Of a DNA stretch of 64,000 nt, positions 36,890 through 48,059 are shown one piece after another (the first letter of the stretch is position 1; the number at the start of each line of letters is the position of its first letter). Origin of the DNA: Druceiella hillmani (taxonomy: Eukaryota; Arthropoda; Insecta; Lepidoptera; Hepialidae); NCBI GenBank assembly GCA_039881145.1, contig JAYKKI010000013.1:41311501-41375500 (forward strand), read 5' to 3'. The notes below the pieces were generated by a model. It searched no databases. It saw only the letters and a list, made by a program, of their open reading frames with translations, and had not been told where the DNA came from. The position numbers were made by a program, and so were the translations under genes.

Positions 36890-37170
36890 ATTATTCGGGT
36901 ATATATTTCATTAATTTTCGTCACCGCTTGGGTAGCCGGCATCGGGGTTTACGAATAAAAGGACACGCTACACAGAGCAGGGGTCGGTCAGGGCCTATTG
37001 GTTATTTTCTCGGGCCACTTGTCGCGCGTTTCGTCGCGGCGGTGCGTATTGGAGGTGGGGGTTGGGACTGTGACGTAACGGGCGTGGGCGTGGCCGTGTT
37101 TGTGTGCGGCAGGAGGGGAGGGGTGTAACAGGTGTATTTATTTCGAAGCCGTTCCTGAACGGTGGAAAAC
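36890..37170 (+). promoter_or_regulatory. GC-rich island inside the presumed intron, candidate alternative promoter
   Basis: About 250 bases stand out sharply: gtcgcgcgtttcgtcgcggc near 37020, then gtgacgtaacgggcgtgggc and a G-rich tail to 37128. The GC content is far above the surrounding DNA and CpGs are frequent. GC-box-like gggcgtgggcgtggc and a CRE-like gtgacgtaac are present. A donor-like aacag|gtgtat lies near 37130. There is no credible open frame. An internal promoter or enhancer of the long-intron gene is the simplest inference; a GC-rich transposon relic is the alternative. Confidence 0.45.
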
Positions 37171-37413
37171 GATTTTAGAACAGATATACAGGCGGACGGA
37201 TTATTTTGTATATACATTATATTCTTAAATACCTTGATCGTACTCTATCATTTATATTTTTGCCGGTATTAAGTATATTTTATTAAACTCCATTGAAGCT
37301 ATTCTTTTTTACGTCAATCAACGCGACTTTACTTACAAATGTTAATGGGAAAAAAAAATTATGCACGCGTTAGAAGTAAAATAATTTCTTTTGCGAAGAA
37401 TTATCTTGGAATT

Positions 37414-37985
37414 ATTGGGGAAATAATAAACATTCATAATAATTTCTATATATCAGTCCCCTCTATGTCTCGCTCTCGTTTATTATCATTGGGGAAATAA
37501 TAAACATAAATAACTAAAGCTATTTTAATTCGAGTTGTTTTAAAAATTACAAATGAAAAATATTTGATTTACTTAAATAGTATCGGTTAGACTCTGGTGA
37601 TGTTCGTCAGTCCCTTGCCATGTCGGTTAAGTTCAGCGTTCTGGCGTATTATGATATTTAATGGAGACATTTTTATAATTGGAAATACTTAAAATGCAGC
37701 CAGTCCCCTGTGTGTCTTGCTCTAGTTTAGTATCATTGGGGAAATAACAAACATAAATAACAAGCTATTTTGAATCGAGTTGTTTAAAAAGTTACATTCG
37801 AAAAAATTAAACCTTTTTACTAATGAATTAATCTTTTAAGTAAATTAATACTTAAATAGGTTAATATCGATTAGGTTCTGGTTATATTCGTCAGTCCCTT
37901 GCCATGCCGTTTAAGTTCAACTGTTTGGCGTCTTAACGATATTTAATACAGGCATTTTTATTATTAAAAACTAGCGTGACCCGTG
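37414..37985 (+). repeat. 283-bp unit, two diverged tandem copies
   Basis: The words cattggggaaataa(t/c)aaacataaataac, gaatcgagttgttt and gtcagtcccttgccatg recur with an offset of about 250-283 bases (for example gtcagtccc at 37607 and 37890). A third diverged copy lies at 41860-42060. The copies differ by indels, so the duplication is not recent. Confidence 0.7.
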
Positions 37986-38386
37986 CGAAGTCTTCGCATT
38001 ATTTATTCCATTATGAAGCTCAGATGACAGATCAAACAAATATTTTACTAAAATTGACATATAAAGGCGCAAATATCAAAAGCATTGAGCTAAAGCGCCA
38101 CTTTATTTATACGTGAGTGGATTTGAAATTAAACAAAAATTTTACCGACCGTCAATCATATTGACGTCGAGCCGTTAGATGGCAGCATTGCTGTTTTGTG
38201 TATATAATTTTAATAATTAATTAATTTGCAAAAACAATAGCAATAATATTTTTTTTAGTTGTGGATGCCGGTAGAGCAAGCAATTATCTATAAAATGATT
38301 TATAATTTATGTGGATTAGTTGTGAGGTTTTTTCTAAAAAGGGAGAGTAACATCTTAACCTTAGCGTATTAATATATATGATGATA
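37976..38386 (+). mobile_element. interspersed element, copy 1 (near-identical to the window's right end)
   Basis: 38086-38386 matches the reverse complement of 63701-64000 almost perfectly, with a handful of substitutions. The copy ends in atatatatgatgat, while the other has a longer (atg)n run, so the 3' tail is a short microsatellite, as in RTE-type LINEs or related SINEs. The left part has ctagcgtgacccgtgcgaag near 37974, a theme I associate with lepidopteran repeats. No coding potential. Probably a 5'-truncated or non-autonomous retroelement, recently active. Confidence 0.65.
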
Positions 38387-39079
38387 TTTTAAATGACTGC
38401 ATTATCATGAAGCCACTGGAACATTAATTTTGTCTGTTCTGCGAAAAGAACCCACACTTTTCATATTTTTTCCCTGAGCCGTTCACTCGGGCTTTATGGA
38501 AGTATTTTTCTTTCTTCATTTTCCTTATTTTTCCGTTTGTAACACTGTGAAAGAACATTAGTTGACGCTGTAAGTTGGGTAGTTGATATCTCCCTAAATA
38601 GGTGAAAATATATTATCTTGGAAAAGCACCGTAAGCAGCGATGACTAAGTGCTATATGGAATTATCATTTATAATAAAAATGAGAAAACGATCATGGAAA
38701 GCGCAAGGTGTTAATCTGTGATACAGCCTTTAACGTTTAATCTGTTTGTCTTAGAGGAAAGTAAATTTTACGCAGTTTTTTTTTGTTTAAATACCTCTTG
38801 TAAAAAGTCTCTGCGCTTCCATAACAACTGTCCTGAAGTACGGTAATGAAAATCTAATATTTATTGTATACGTTGAACTTAGCTTTAAAATTTTTTTGAC
38901 GTTTTTAACATTTTTTAGTTTTTGAGTAAAAAAATTAAGTTTCTCATAGTTATCGCGATTTCGCTTTACGAAGTATTTACGCTACGCGAATTCATCAAAT
39001 TTTAACAACATATCAATTGCACTCCTGGTCTGTTAGAAAATCGTTTGTAACTAAAAAACCCTGATCTAATGAGGCCGAT
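38387..39079 (+). other. no gene seen
   Basis: AT-rich unique-looking sequence between the interspersed repeat and the 148-bp array. A ctttacgaag word near 38966 recurs just after the array at 40269, so the array may sit inside one older element. Confidence 0.35.
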
Positions 39080-40258
39080 TAGCAATCCCTAATCAGTTTG
39101 AACTACGCGTTAGACTGTATTGGACAAGTTCTTGTCCCCATGAGTCTTGTGTTAAACTTATTTTAGCCTATAATATGAAAAGAGATCAAACGGTATAAGG
39201 CTATCTCTTTCTTGCAATTGGTTTTTCTCTAAATGCCTCAATCAGTTCGAACTACGTGTTAGACTGTATTGGACAAGTTCTTGCTACTGTGAGTCTTGTG
39301 TTAAACTTATTTTAGCCTATAATATGAAAAGAGATCAAACGGTATAATGATATCTCTTTCTTGCAATTGGCTTTTCTCAAAATGCCTCAATCAGTTCGAA
39401 CTACGTGTTAGACTGTATTGGACAAGTTCTTGCTACTGTGAGTCTTGTGTTAAACTTATTTTAGCCTATAATATGAAAAGAGATCAAACGGTATAATGAT
39501 ATCTCTTTCTTGCAATTGGCTTTTCTCAAAATGCCTCAATCAGTTCGAACTACGTGTTAGACTGTATTGGACAAGTTCTTGCTACTGTGAGTCTTGTGTT
39601 AAACTTATTTTAGCCTATAATATGAAAAGAGATCAAACGGTATAATGATATCTCTTTCTTGCAATTGGTTTTTCTCAAAATGCCTCAATCAGTTCGAACT
39701 ACGTGTTAGACTGTATTGGACAAGTTCTTGCTACTGTGAGTCTTGTGTTAAACTTATTTTAGACTATAATATCAAAAGAGATCAAACGGTAGAACGCTAT
39801 CTCTTTCTTGCAATTGGTTTTTTCAAAATGCCTCAATCAGTTCGAACTATGCGTTAGACTGCATTGGGCAAGTTCTTATTACTGCGAGTCTTGTGTTAAA
39901 TTTGTTTTAGACTATAATATCAAGAGATCAAACGTTAGAACGCCATCTCTCTTTCTGGCAATTGGCTTTTCTCAAAATCCCTAATCAGTTCGAACTACGC
40001 GTTAGAAAGTATTGGACAAGTTCTTGTTCTCGTGAGTCTTGTGTTAAACTTATTTTAGACTATAATATCAAAAGAGATCAAACGGTAGAACGCTATCTGT
40101 TTCTTGCAATTGGCTTTTCTCAAAATCCCTAATCAGTTCAAACTACGCGTTAGACAGTATTGGACAAGTTCTTGTTCTCGTGAGTCTTGTTTTAAATCTA
40201 TTTTAGACTATAATTTTAAAAGAGATGAAACGGTAGAACCCTATCCCTTTCTAGAAAA
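39080..40258 (+). repeat. tandem array, 148-149 bp unit, eight copies
   Basis: Units start at 39092, 39241, 39390, 39539, 39688, 39836, 39984 and 40132 (word atcagttcgaactac or close variant). The four left inner copies are nearly identical; those to the right carry shared variants (agactataatatcaaaagag, cggtagaac), so homogenisation runs in blocks. Open frames across it follow from the repeat and are not genes. Confidence 0.95.
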
Positions 40259-40314
40259 ACTTCTTGCTTTACGAAGTAATCCTTTCATTGACAGGACTAT
40301 TACAACGTCATAAA

Positions 40315-42800
40315 ACAAAAAGTCGTTCTGATGGTGCATTTCGGCAATAACAGTCATGGTATTTCAATATATTTTAGTAGTGATTATTATAAATATGAGG
40401 ATTCAACTAGAAAAACACAAAAGTTATGTGACTGTTCAAAATTAGTGGGGTTTGAACAAGGTTTTTAGTGTAGTCAAGTCCACGAACCTATGTACTAGCA
40501 TTATTTCGCTTAAGTTTTTCATTTGGTTCTCATTTCCAGTATTGTTTTCATCAGTTTCATAAAATATTGTTAGTAGCAGCGAGTAACGAAAATAGTTTTT
40601 CCTAAAAGAAACATTATTCCCAAAAGAACGTAATATTTTTGCGAATGCTGCTTTAGCTCAACGAGATATTAATGTTTAGTTGTTAAAGGAAAATAACGAG
40701 TTGTAATAACCGTTTGCATAATGCGGGTTATTGTCGGTTACCATCGTTAATGAATTACAAGTTCTTATTCCACTGCACCCATTAATTAAATAACAAAAAA
40801 AAACAACGCGCTCTCACGCGTCAGTTATTCACAGACGTAAGTAATATTTTTTTTCATTTTGAACATTTCAGTTAATAACAATGCAAACAGCTCGCGCTTC
40901 TTTGAATTATATCTTTTTACTCCCAACTTTTTAGCGTGACTAACAACTTGCAACGCCGACTTATTCTCATTATATATTGATTTGCAAGTTTTAAGTAATC
41001 CATATTTCAAATTTTAAATGCTACAATGGCATGTAAATAAATAATTTACGGCGTTCGAAGCAATCGTATAAATTATTTCTCAAAGGTGTTTTTGGTGTCA
41101 ACGCCGTATCTCCCTTAATTTTTCATCAAAATTAATTATTCAAACGTCATTTTAAACCATAGGTTCCCCGCTATTGACGAAAAATAGACAAACAATTCAA
41201 AATTAAGACAAACAATTTAAATTTCTTGATTCTCTATAATTTCTCAAATGTGTTTAAGGACTGTCTATTGACAATCTGTTTAACTGACGTAAGTCAGTTA
41301 AACTGTAGTAATTAGTTAATCCGGCGCCATCTATTGAGGATCTTTTTAACTAACATTCGGTGACTCGCGAATTATTCGCACGCGCCGTCTAGCCTTTATT
41401 TATTTCAGATATAATATAAAAACCATAAAACGCCGTACCGATATCGGTGGCACTTGAGAGGTAGATAAGGTCAATGTTAAACCACGATCACACACAGACC
41501 GATTTGTAGTGTTCCGTACGTCAAAAGGAAAAACGGAAACCTTATAAAGTCCCTCACGTGTCCGTCTGTCACAGTTGTTTTTCTCAGGAACTGCTTGACG
41601 CACAAACTTCAAATTTGCATAATGATGAAGCATATTAACCCTCACATATGCCTGCAGCTAATACTTAAATATATTTTTGGGAAATTTTGAAGAAAGGGTT
41701 AAATAAAGAATCCGAAAAAAAAATTCCACATATATTATGGCAATTTCATTGCAAGGGCGCAAAAATATATTTTTTTCATGATTTTAGAATGTATATCTTC
41801 AAATATGTGCTGAAAAATATGCAAAAAATATTCTAAAAAAATTAGAATTAAAAATATTAAACCTGTTTATCAGTGAATTAAATTTGAATTACTTAAATAA
41901 ATATCTCATGCTATATGTAAGTTATGCTCTGGTTATATTCATCAGTCCCTTGACGTATCGTTTAAGTTTACCATTAATTAACGTAACTTATAGCTTTTTG
42001 GCGTCTTTACGATATTTATAGAGGCGTTTTTTATTATTGAATAAATATCATCAAATACTTGAAATGCAGTGCATTACCATCATGCTACTGGGGGGAATTC
42101 AATTTTTTTCTGTCGTGGGCGCAAGAAATAATTTTTTCACAATTTTAGATAGTATATCTTCAAATATGTACTGAAAAATATGCAAAAAATATAAGTAGTC
42201 CAATTTGGAAGTATTTTTGGTCATTTAACTATCATTTCGGGCCAAGGTGCACAACATGGGAAAGGCAGTGTCCGCGTGTAATTGGATCGAACCTGGTTTG
42301 CAGGCGTTTACTGCGACTCACGTGACCATTGTCACGTTGCTGGCTACATTCCAACCACTTTATTTAATGTTTTCAGTCAATTTTGAGTGGAATTATTTGT
42401 TTAATTGATAAATATAAGTGGGTGTATGTATAGCATTAATGGACACACCCAAACGTGAGATCATATTTGCATTTAACTTCCAAGTAAATTTAATGATTGC
42501 GTCAAATTAACCCCAAACGTTATTTATTCGGACACCTTTAAACACGTCTTTGGAAAGGTCTATATATTTCATGGCCAAGGGTCTGTTATCATTAACTTTT
42601 ACTATTTAACCATTTAACTTTTTTCTAAGAAAAATCTCTTAGTTATTTGTAAGTAACCCCGGTTAAAAGCAACATATTTTGTACGCCCTCCTTGTGTTGT
42701 GATTAGCGAAAAATAATATAGGCAAAACCGTATATGTCATGTGCTAAAAATGAGATACGTTACGTCACTACTCGACTATAGTGTGACGTTATGAATAGTC
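40315..42800 (+). other. presumed intron with dispersed repeat fragments
   Basis: No gene seen. 41500-41640 carries a copy of the 'ggaaaaacggaaaccttata ... ccgtctgtcacag ... tctcaggaac' repeat also present at 46230 and 46870. 41740-41850 and 42105-42200 share tcttcaaatatgt(g/a)ctgaaaaatatgcaaaaaatat (offset about 363), and between them lies a diverged copy of the 283-bp unit of 37.4 kb. Confidence 0.5.
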
Positions 42801-42810
42801 ACCCATTCTT

Positions 42811-44140
42811 GTACGTTTATTTTTTGTACATGAATTAAGACTGTAAGTCATAAGACACCCCGCCCGTACCCACTTGCACTTATAATCTACGTGAAGTGAT
42901 GCCGACGAATTCACAAATGTCGATATTAACTTGTTATAAAAATGAGACACATATTGCAGTGTAAAATAGTGAGTGTCCCGTTTTGAGGATTTACTGTTTC
43001 TTTTTGTACGTTTATATTTTATACATGAATTAACACGGTAAGATATAAGATACTCCGCCCGTACCCACTTGAATTATAATCAACGTGAAATGATGCTAAC
43101 GTATTCACATATCTCGATACTAACGTGTGATAAAAATGAGATAGATATTGTAGTGAAAAATAGTGTCCCTTTATGAGGAGTTACTCTTTCTTGTTGTACG
43201 TTTATATTTTATACAGGAATTAACACGGTAAAATATAAGATACTCCGCCCGTACCCACTTGAATTATAATCAACGTGAAATGATGCTAACGTATTCACAT
43301 ATCTCGATACTAACGTGTGATAAAAATGAGATAGATATTGTAGTGAAAAATAGTGTCCCTTTATGAGGAGTTACTCTTTCTTGTTGTACGTTTATATTTT
43401 ATACAGGAATTAACACGGTAAAATATAAGATACTCCGCCCGTACCCACTTGAATTATAATCAACGTGAAATGATGCTAACGTATTCACATATCTCGATAC
43501 TAACGTGTGATAAAAATGAGATACATATTGCAGTGAAAAATAGTGTCCCTTTATGAGGAGTTACTCTTTCTTGTTGTACGTTTATATTTTATACATGAAT
43601 TAACACAGTAAGACGTAAGATACTCCGCCCGTACCCACTTGAATTATAATCAACGTGAAATGATGCTAACGTATTCACATATCTCCATACTAACGTGTGA
43701 TAAAAATGAGATAGATATTGCAGTGAAAAATAGTGTCCCTTTATGAGGAGTTACTCTTTCTTGTTGTACGTTTATATTTTATACAAGAATTAATACGGTA
43801 AGACGTAAGATACGCCGCCCGTACCCACTTGAATTATAATCAACGTGAAATGATGCCGACGTATTCACATATCTCGATACTAACGTGTGATAAAAATGAG
43901 ACACATATTGCAGTGAAAAATAGTGTTCCTTTATGAGGAGTTATTCTTGTTGTACGTTTATATTTTATACATGAATTAACACCATAAGACGTAAGATACT
44001 CCGCCAGTACCCAACGTGAAATGATGCCGACGTATTCACATATCTCGATACTAGCGTGTGATAAAAATGAGACACATATTAAAAAGAAAAATAGCATCCC
44101 GTTATGAGCAGTTACGCATTCTTTTTGTACGCTTATTTTT
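42811..44140 (+). repeat. tandem array, 190-bp unit, about seven copies
   Basis: The word gtacgtttat starts units at 42811, 43006, 43196, 43386, 43576, 43766 and 43952, with a degraded last one at 44127. The spacing is 195, then exactly 190 four times, then 186 and 175. The central units are almost identical over long stretches; the edges are diverged and shortened. This is the usual picture of unequal exchange acting in the middle of an array. Confidence 0.95.
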
Positions 44141-44384
44141 TATATTATCCATTGTGATAATTGTCTCTCCGTCACACCGCTCTTTCTGCCTCCGGCGATT
44201 ATGCTTCTTCGTACGTCTTTGCCCGTGCTTGCTATCTTCGTTAATGCGATTATCGTCGCGACGTATACGTGATCAAATTGAGAGTATACATGTACGTTTG
44301 ATCTTGTATATTTGTCGCCTTGTAATAATTTGACTGGAATTTTCTGTAAACTTTTGCTGTAATATTTTTTCTGTAATATTTTGC

Positions 44385-44592
44385 TGGAATTTTCTGTAAA
44401 CGATGCGATATTCAACGAAGGTTTTTACATACTGACATTGGTATAACATGATTAGCGAGTGTTTCGATGTCAGCATAATAACAGTATATCCCATACACTT
44501 GAGTTGTAATAATTTGATAATTACTGTAATTGTATAATGACTTATTTTGCTGGAATTTTCTGTAAACGATGCGATATTTAACGAAGGTTTTT
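44385..44592 (+). repeat. direct repeat pair, about 45 bp, 167 bp apart
   Basis: tgctggaattttctgtaaac followed by gatgcgatatt(c/t)aacgaagg occurs at 44382 and 44549. A shorter piece (ctggaattttctgtaaac) also occurs at 44333. They sit in the leader of the transposon-like exon that follows. Confidence 0.8.
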
Positions 44593-44834
44593 CCTTTTTA
44601 ATTGCATAAATTATTAAATAAAAAGTGAAATTATGCAAGGGAAATTCAAATTGTCGATACGCAACACGATTGGTTAGAACGAAACGTGACGTCAAAAGCT
44701 ATGTAAACAAGCTCGTATTGTTGACATTTGTGTGCTATTTGTTGTATTTGATAAGGAAAAATAGTGTTTATGCAATATTTTACACATATAGTGCATTTTT
44801 AATATAACAATGAGATTGAGAATCGAATAGAAGG

Positions 44835-44965
44835 ATGACTGAAAGTGGTTTTGTGAAAGCACAACCGGATAATCTACCGAGAATAGATGAATTTATGATG
44901 ACATCATATTTTGCTTCAAATCCAGTTTTTACATCCTCTGAGGCTAAAAGAGTAAAAGCTGCAAG
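44835..44965 (+). CDS. possible first exon of a SWIM/YqaJ-type transposon-related protein, fragment
   Basis: ATG at 44835 opens 43 codons plus two bases (MTESGFVKAQPDNLPRIDEF, then MMTSYFASNPVFTSSE, AKRVKAA) and stops at a donor-like ag|gtaatt; unspliced, the next codon is TAA. The pattern GFVK...DNLPRID.FM...FF..N......E.KGVK resembles, from memory, the N-terminus of a widespread insect protein family with a SWIM-like zinc motif and a YqaJ-type exonuclease domain, commonly seen as multicopy transposon-related genes. No later exon of that family was found, so this is a fragment or an internally deleted element. 45290-45545, with a cgaggcctcgggac motif and tgacgtcattccaagcgcgtgactatggcgg, may be its other end. 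Confidence 0.45.
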
Positions 44966-45545
44966 GTAATTTCAGAAATTGCAGAGAGCAGTAAACATGA
45001 CATATAATCTTTTAAAAACATGACCGCATATTATAGATATTTTATTAATTTATATATAATGTTATTTACGTCTAATCAAGTTTTTTGTCTTTTGTTAATT
45101 TTAAAAACAAAAAAACGAAAGTCGTATTGAACTTTTGTAAACTATTTCAAACTCATATAAGCAGTTATCTACTGCTTGTGTGATTGAAATTCAATACAAA
45201 ACTCACTTATGATTAACTGAAATCATACTAGCTATCCAAATAAAACATATTTACATTAACTCAACAACGCAAACAAGTTGCTGGAGATACTTCAGCACAT
45301 TCATGACCTTGCACCATTGTTGCGAGGCCTCGGGACAAGAAAAAACACTTTATCGGGTGCACTTCTAGTAGTATTTTTGCACCTAGGCACAATACAATAC
45401 TTATAAACTGGCTTTTGAGCTTGTTCTATGGTTTAAACGGCTATTATATTGAAAGTAACGAAAACGCCCATAGTAAACAAACAGTGGGCATAGCTTGTGA
45501 CGTCATTCCAAGCGCGTGACTATGGCGGCGTTTAAAAAGGCTAAA

Positions 45546-45977
45546 CTTATTTATAGTTTTAAATATTTTTTTTAAATTTAATTGAAACATTTCTAACAGC
45601 ATTTATATTTTTACTATGTTATAACGATGTAAACAGTGAATTAAAAATATAAAAAAATTACATGCATATGCCCTATTGATTACGGAGATGTCTTGTTACG
45701 ATTAAGAATTCTTCATCTAAAGATGAAGAATATTTGAACGAGTCAGAACGCCTTCAAAATTTATGCATCTGGTACAACTTTGGCTTCAGAAAATGTGATC
45801 ATATTACTGAACACAGGTCGTGTTTCAAAAGGTTGAAGATCCGTGATGGACGCTAACTTCAAATATTAAGAGTTCTTTTCAAATGTTCGCCTGTAAAACA
45901 TGCATACTTACTAAATAATTCTCAAAATCCAAATTATTTCATTGCAAGATTTAAAAATTTGTCTGCTCACGGCCTCG
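45546..45977 (+). other. no gene seen
   Basis: AT-rich with one open stretch from about 45702 to 45856 containing several Cys/His codons (RLQNLCIWYNFGFRKC...HRSCF), which could be a fragment of a retroelement gag, but this is too short and diverged to name. Confidence 0.3.
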
Positions 45978-46028
45978 GATTACGCTCTGAAAGTTTACTC
46001 AGGGTGAGTAAACTTTCAGAGCGTAATC
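45978..46028. repeat. perfect hairpin, 23-bp arms, 5-base loop
   Basis: gattacgctctgaaagtttactc (positions 45978-46000) is followed by agggt and its exact reverse complement at 46006-46028. A perfect 23-bp palindrome of mixed composition is not expected by chance. It may be a fresh inverted duplication, a recombination scar or a structured RNA. Confidence 0.95.
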
Positions 46029-46229
46029 ATTCCCAAACATATTTCTACCTCTTACAAAAAATCCTTAACTCAAAGCAGCGAACTTTGGAATCAACTAGGT
46101 TATTACGTTAGGGAAATAACCCCCATAACTGTTTTCAAGGAATCGAATGATAAAATCCTGAACCCTGGTCCTTCTGTGGTTTTGTTCTTTCCTAACATAT
46201 GTCAATACTTTTTAATACAATTTTTTATC

Positions 46230-46400
46230 TTTTTACACTTCCGTCTTTAAAATGAAAAAAAAAACGGAACCCTTATAGAATCATTTGGTTGTCGGTCCTT
46301 TCGTTCATCCATTTGTCTATCTGTCTATCAAAGCCCTTTTCTCTCAGAAACAACTTGAGATATGAAGTTGGACTTATTATCGTATACTGAGCCCTACGGC
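46230..46400 (+). repeat. dispersed 'cggaaccct-tctgtct' repeat, copy
   Basis: Contains aaacggaacccttata, a run of gtctatctgtctatc and tttctctcagaaacaacttg followed by gatatgaagttgg. Related copies lie at 41500-41640 and 46870-46960. From memory this theme is among the commonest short repeats in moths and butterflies; the source element is not certain. Confidence 0.6.
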
Positions 46401-46867
46401 CTTACATGTATTTAAAAATATCAAAATTGTAAGATATTTGGTTTTTTGGCACTCAATAAAAAGATATGGTCCTCTAAAGCATATTTGTTTTACTCGTACG
46501 ATAATGTTCTTATTGATCATCAAAACGTATAGGTTACTTACAGTCGACCTTTCGTATAGTTGGATTAAAATTATTTGAATATGTGTATTTTAAAAATTAT
46601 ATAATATAAAACGAAAAAAAAGAACTTGCACTATGACATCCGGTAATGTATAGTTTACTAGACCTGCACCGCGATTTTACCCAAGTAGAATTATCTTAAT
46701 TACGCTGCTCCCCTCACGCCTTGACTAAACGCTTCCGATCGTCTGCTAAACGGGGTCGCTCGTCTGAGTCGGAGGTATACCGACGGGAATACTCCGGATT
46801 GTAAATCAATAAATAAGCCAGCCTGTCTTTGCCTTCTAAGTAGTATCCCACGACTTCTGTTACATTT

Positions 46868-46965
46868 TTAGAGTACCGTCCTTCAAAATGAAAAAATCCC
46901 TTCATCGGTTTATTTGATCTGTCTGTAAAAGCCCTTTTTTCTTAGAGACGCCTTGAGATGATAAA
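46868..46965 (+). repeat. dispersed 'cggaaccct-tctgtct' repeat, truncated copy
   Basis: taccgtccttcaaaatgaaa, gatctgtctgtaaaagccc and ttagagacgccttgagatga align in order with the copy at 46230. The minus-strand open frame across 46714-46905 overlaps it and is not called a gene. Confidence 0.55.
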
Positions 46966-47652
46966 TTGAAATTAATATTATTAATGAAGCCTTATTGTCT
47001 TAGGTTTTTGTAAAAATGTACACGTTTTTTTGTTGACGCAATGAAAATATATCTTTTGATCACGCTATCTAGAATCTTAAAAGTTAACTAGGTAGAATCT
47101 TAAAAGAGTAAGGTCTCTAAATTTAATCTACAATTTCCTTTCGGTCCAATATTCACAGAGTTATCGCGTTACGTAATTCGGCTTAATTTCGTTGCATCGA
47201 ACATTTTGACCTGGCTGCCAAAGCGAAATTATAGACGTTTTCACGTCAAAAAAGAAAACAAGAATACACTCTCGTTCTATTTCAGAAACAAACCTTTATC
47301 ACTAGAGAGTGACTATCGATCGGTATTATCAACTTATTCTCGTCTTATTTTCACTTTCAAAGTTTTAAGTGTCGAACTTTAACCGATGTTTACAGAGTAT
47401 GACACGCGCACTTGAAATTAAATATTTGCGCATTGGTGGTGTGTGGGGCGCATTAGAAATGATAAAAGTTATATTACGTGGGAAATAAAATAGAAAAACA
47501 ATACGTACCTAAGTAAAATCATTTAATTAGATTAGGTACTCTGACTCAAGACAACTCATATTTTCCGTATTGATTAAATCGACCGTCAAAGTTTATACGC
47601 TACGCTTCGCTGTATGACTTATTATAAAATAATTATAAACTTTGTATCCTAA
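46966..47652 (+). other. no gene seen
   Basis: Unique-looking AT-rich DNA. No coding or repeat signature apart from a short duplication of gaatcttaaaag near 47070-47107. Confidence 0.35.
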
Positions 47653-47920
47653 GTAGTGTATTAAACATTTTGTCCGAAGTAGTGTATTAAACATTTTATC
47701 CGAAGTAGTGTATTAAACATTTTATCCGAATTAGTGTATTAAACATTTTATCCGAAGTAATGTACTAAACATTTTATCCGAAGTAGTGTATTAAACATTT
47801 TATCCGAAGTAATGTACTAAACATTTTATCCGAAGTAGTGTATTAAACATTTTATCCGAAGTAGTGTACTAAACATTTTATCCGAAGCAGTGTACTAAAC
47901 ATTTTATTCGAAGTAGTGCT
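47653..47920 (+). repeat. 26-bp minisatellite, ten copies
   Basis: The unit gtagtgtattaaacatttta plus tccgaa repeats without spacers from 47653; the last full unit starts at 47887 and a partial one at 47913. Variants (taatgtac, ttagtg, gcagtg) are interspersed, so copies mix in the array. Absence of spacers rules out a CRISPR-like arrangement. Confidence 0.95.
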
Positions 47921-48059
47921 ATAATGTTTAGAATGAAATAGCCGAAATGAAGAATGAGCTTTGGATGCAATTTGCTCAGTATGGTCTCTACAGATACTCA
48001 TATCCTCTGCACACGCAAAATTTAAAGTACGTAACTCTAAATTTTGCATAAGTTTAAAA

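Noticed and set aside
44058..44695. Open frames on both strands at the end of the 190-bp array
   Set aside because: They cover direct repeats in non-coding DNA and lack any domain signature.
46714..46905. Minus-strand 63-codon frame with a charged C-terminus (ERPRLADDRKRLVKA)
   Set aside because: It starts inside a dispersed repeat copy, and nothing about it is recognisable; possibly an element fragment, but not supportable as a gene.
47653..47920. Could the regular short repeats be a CRISPR array?
   Set aside because: The 26-bp units are head to tail without spacers, and the sequence is clearly eukaryotic.
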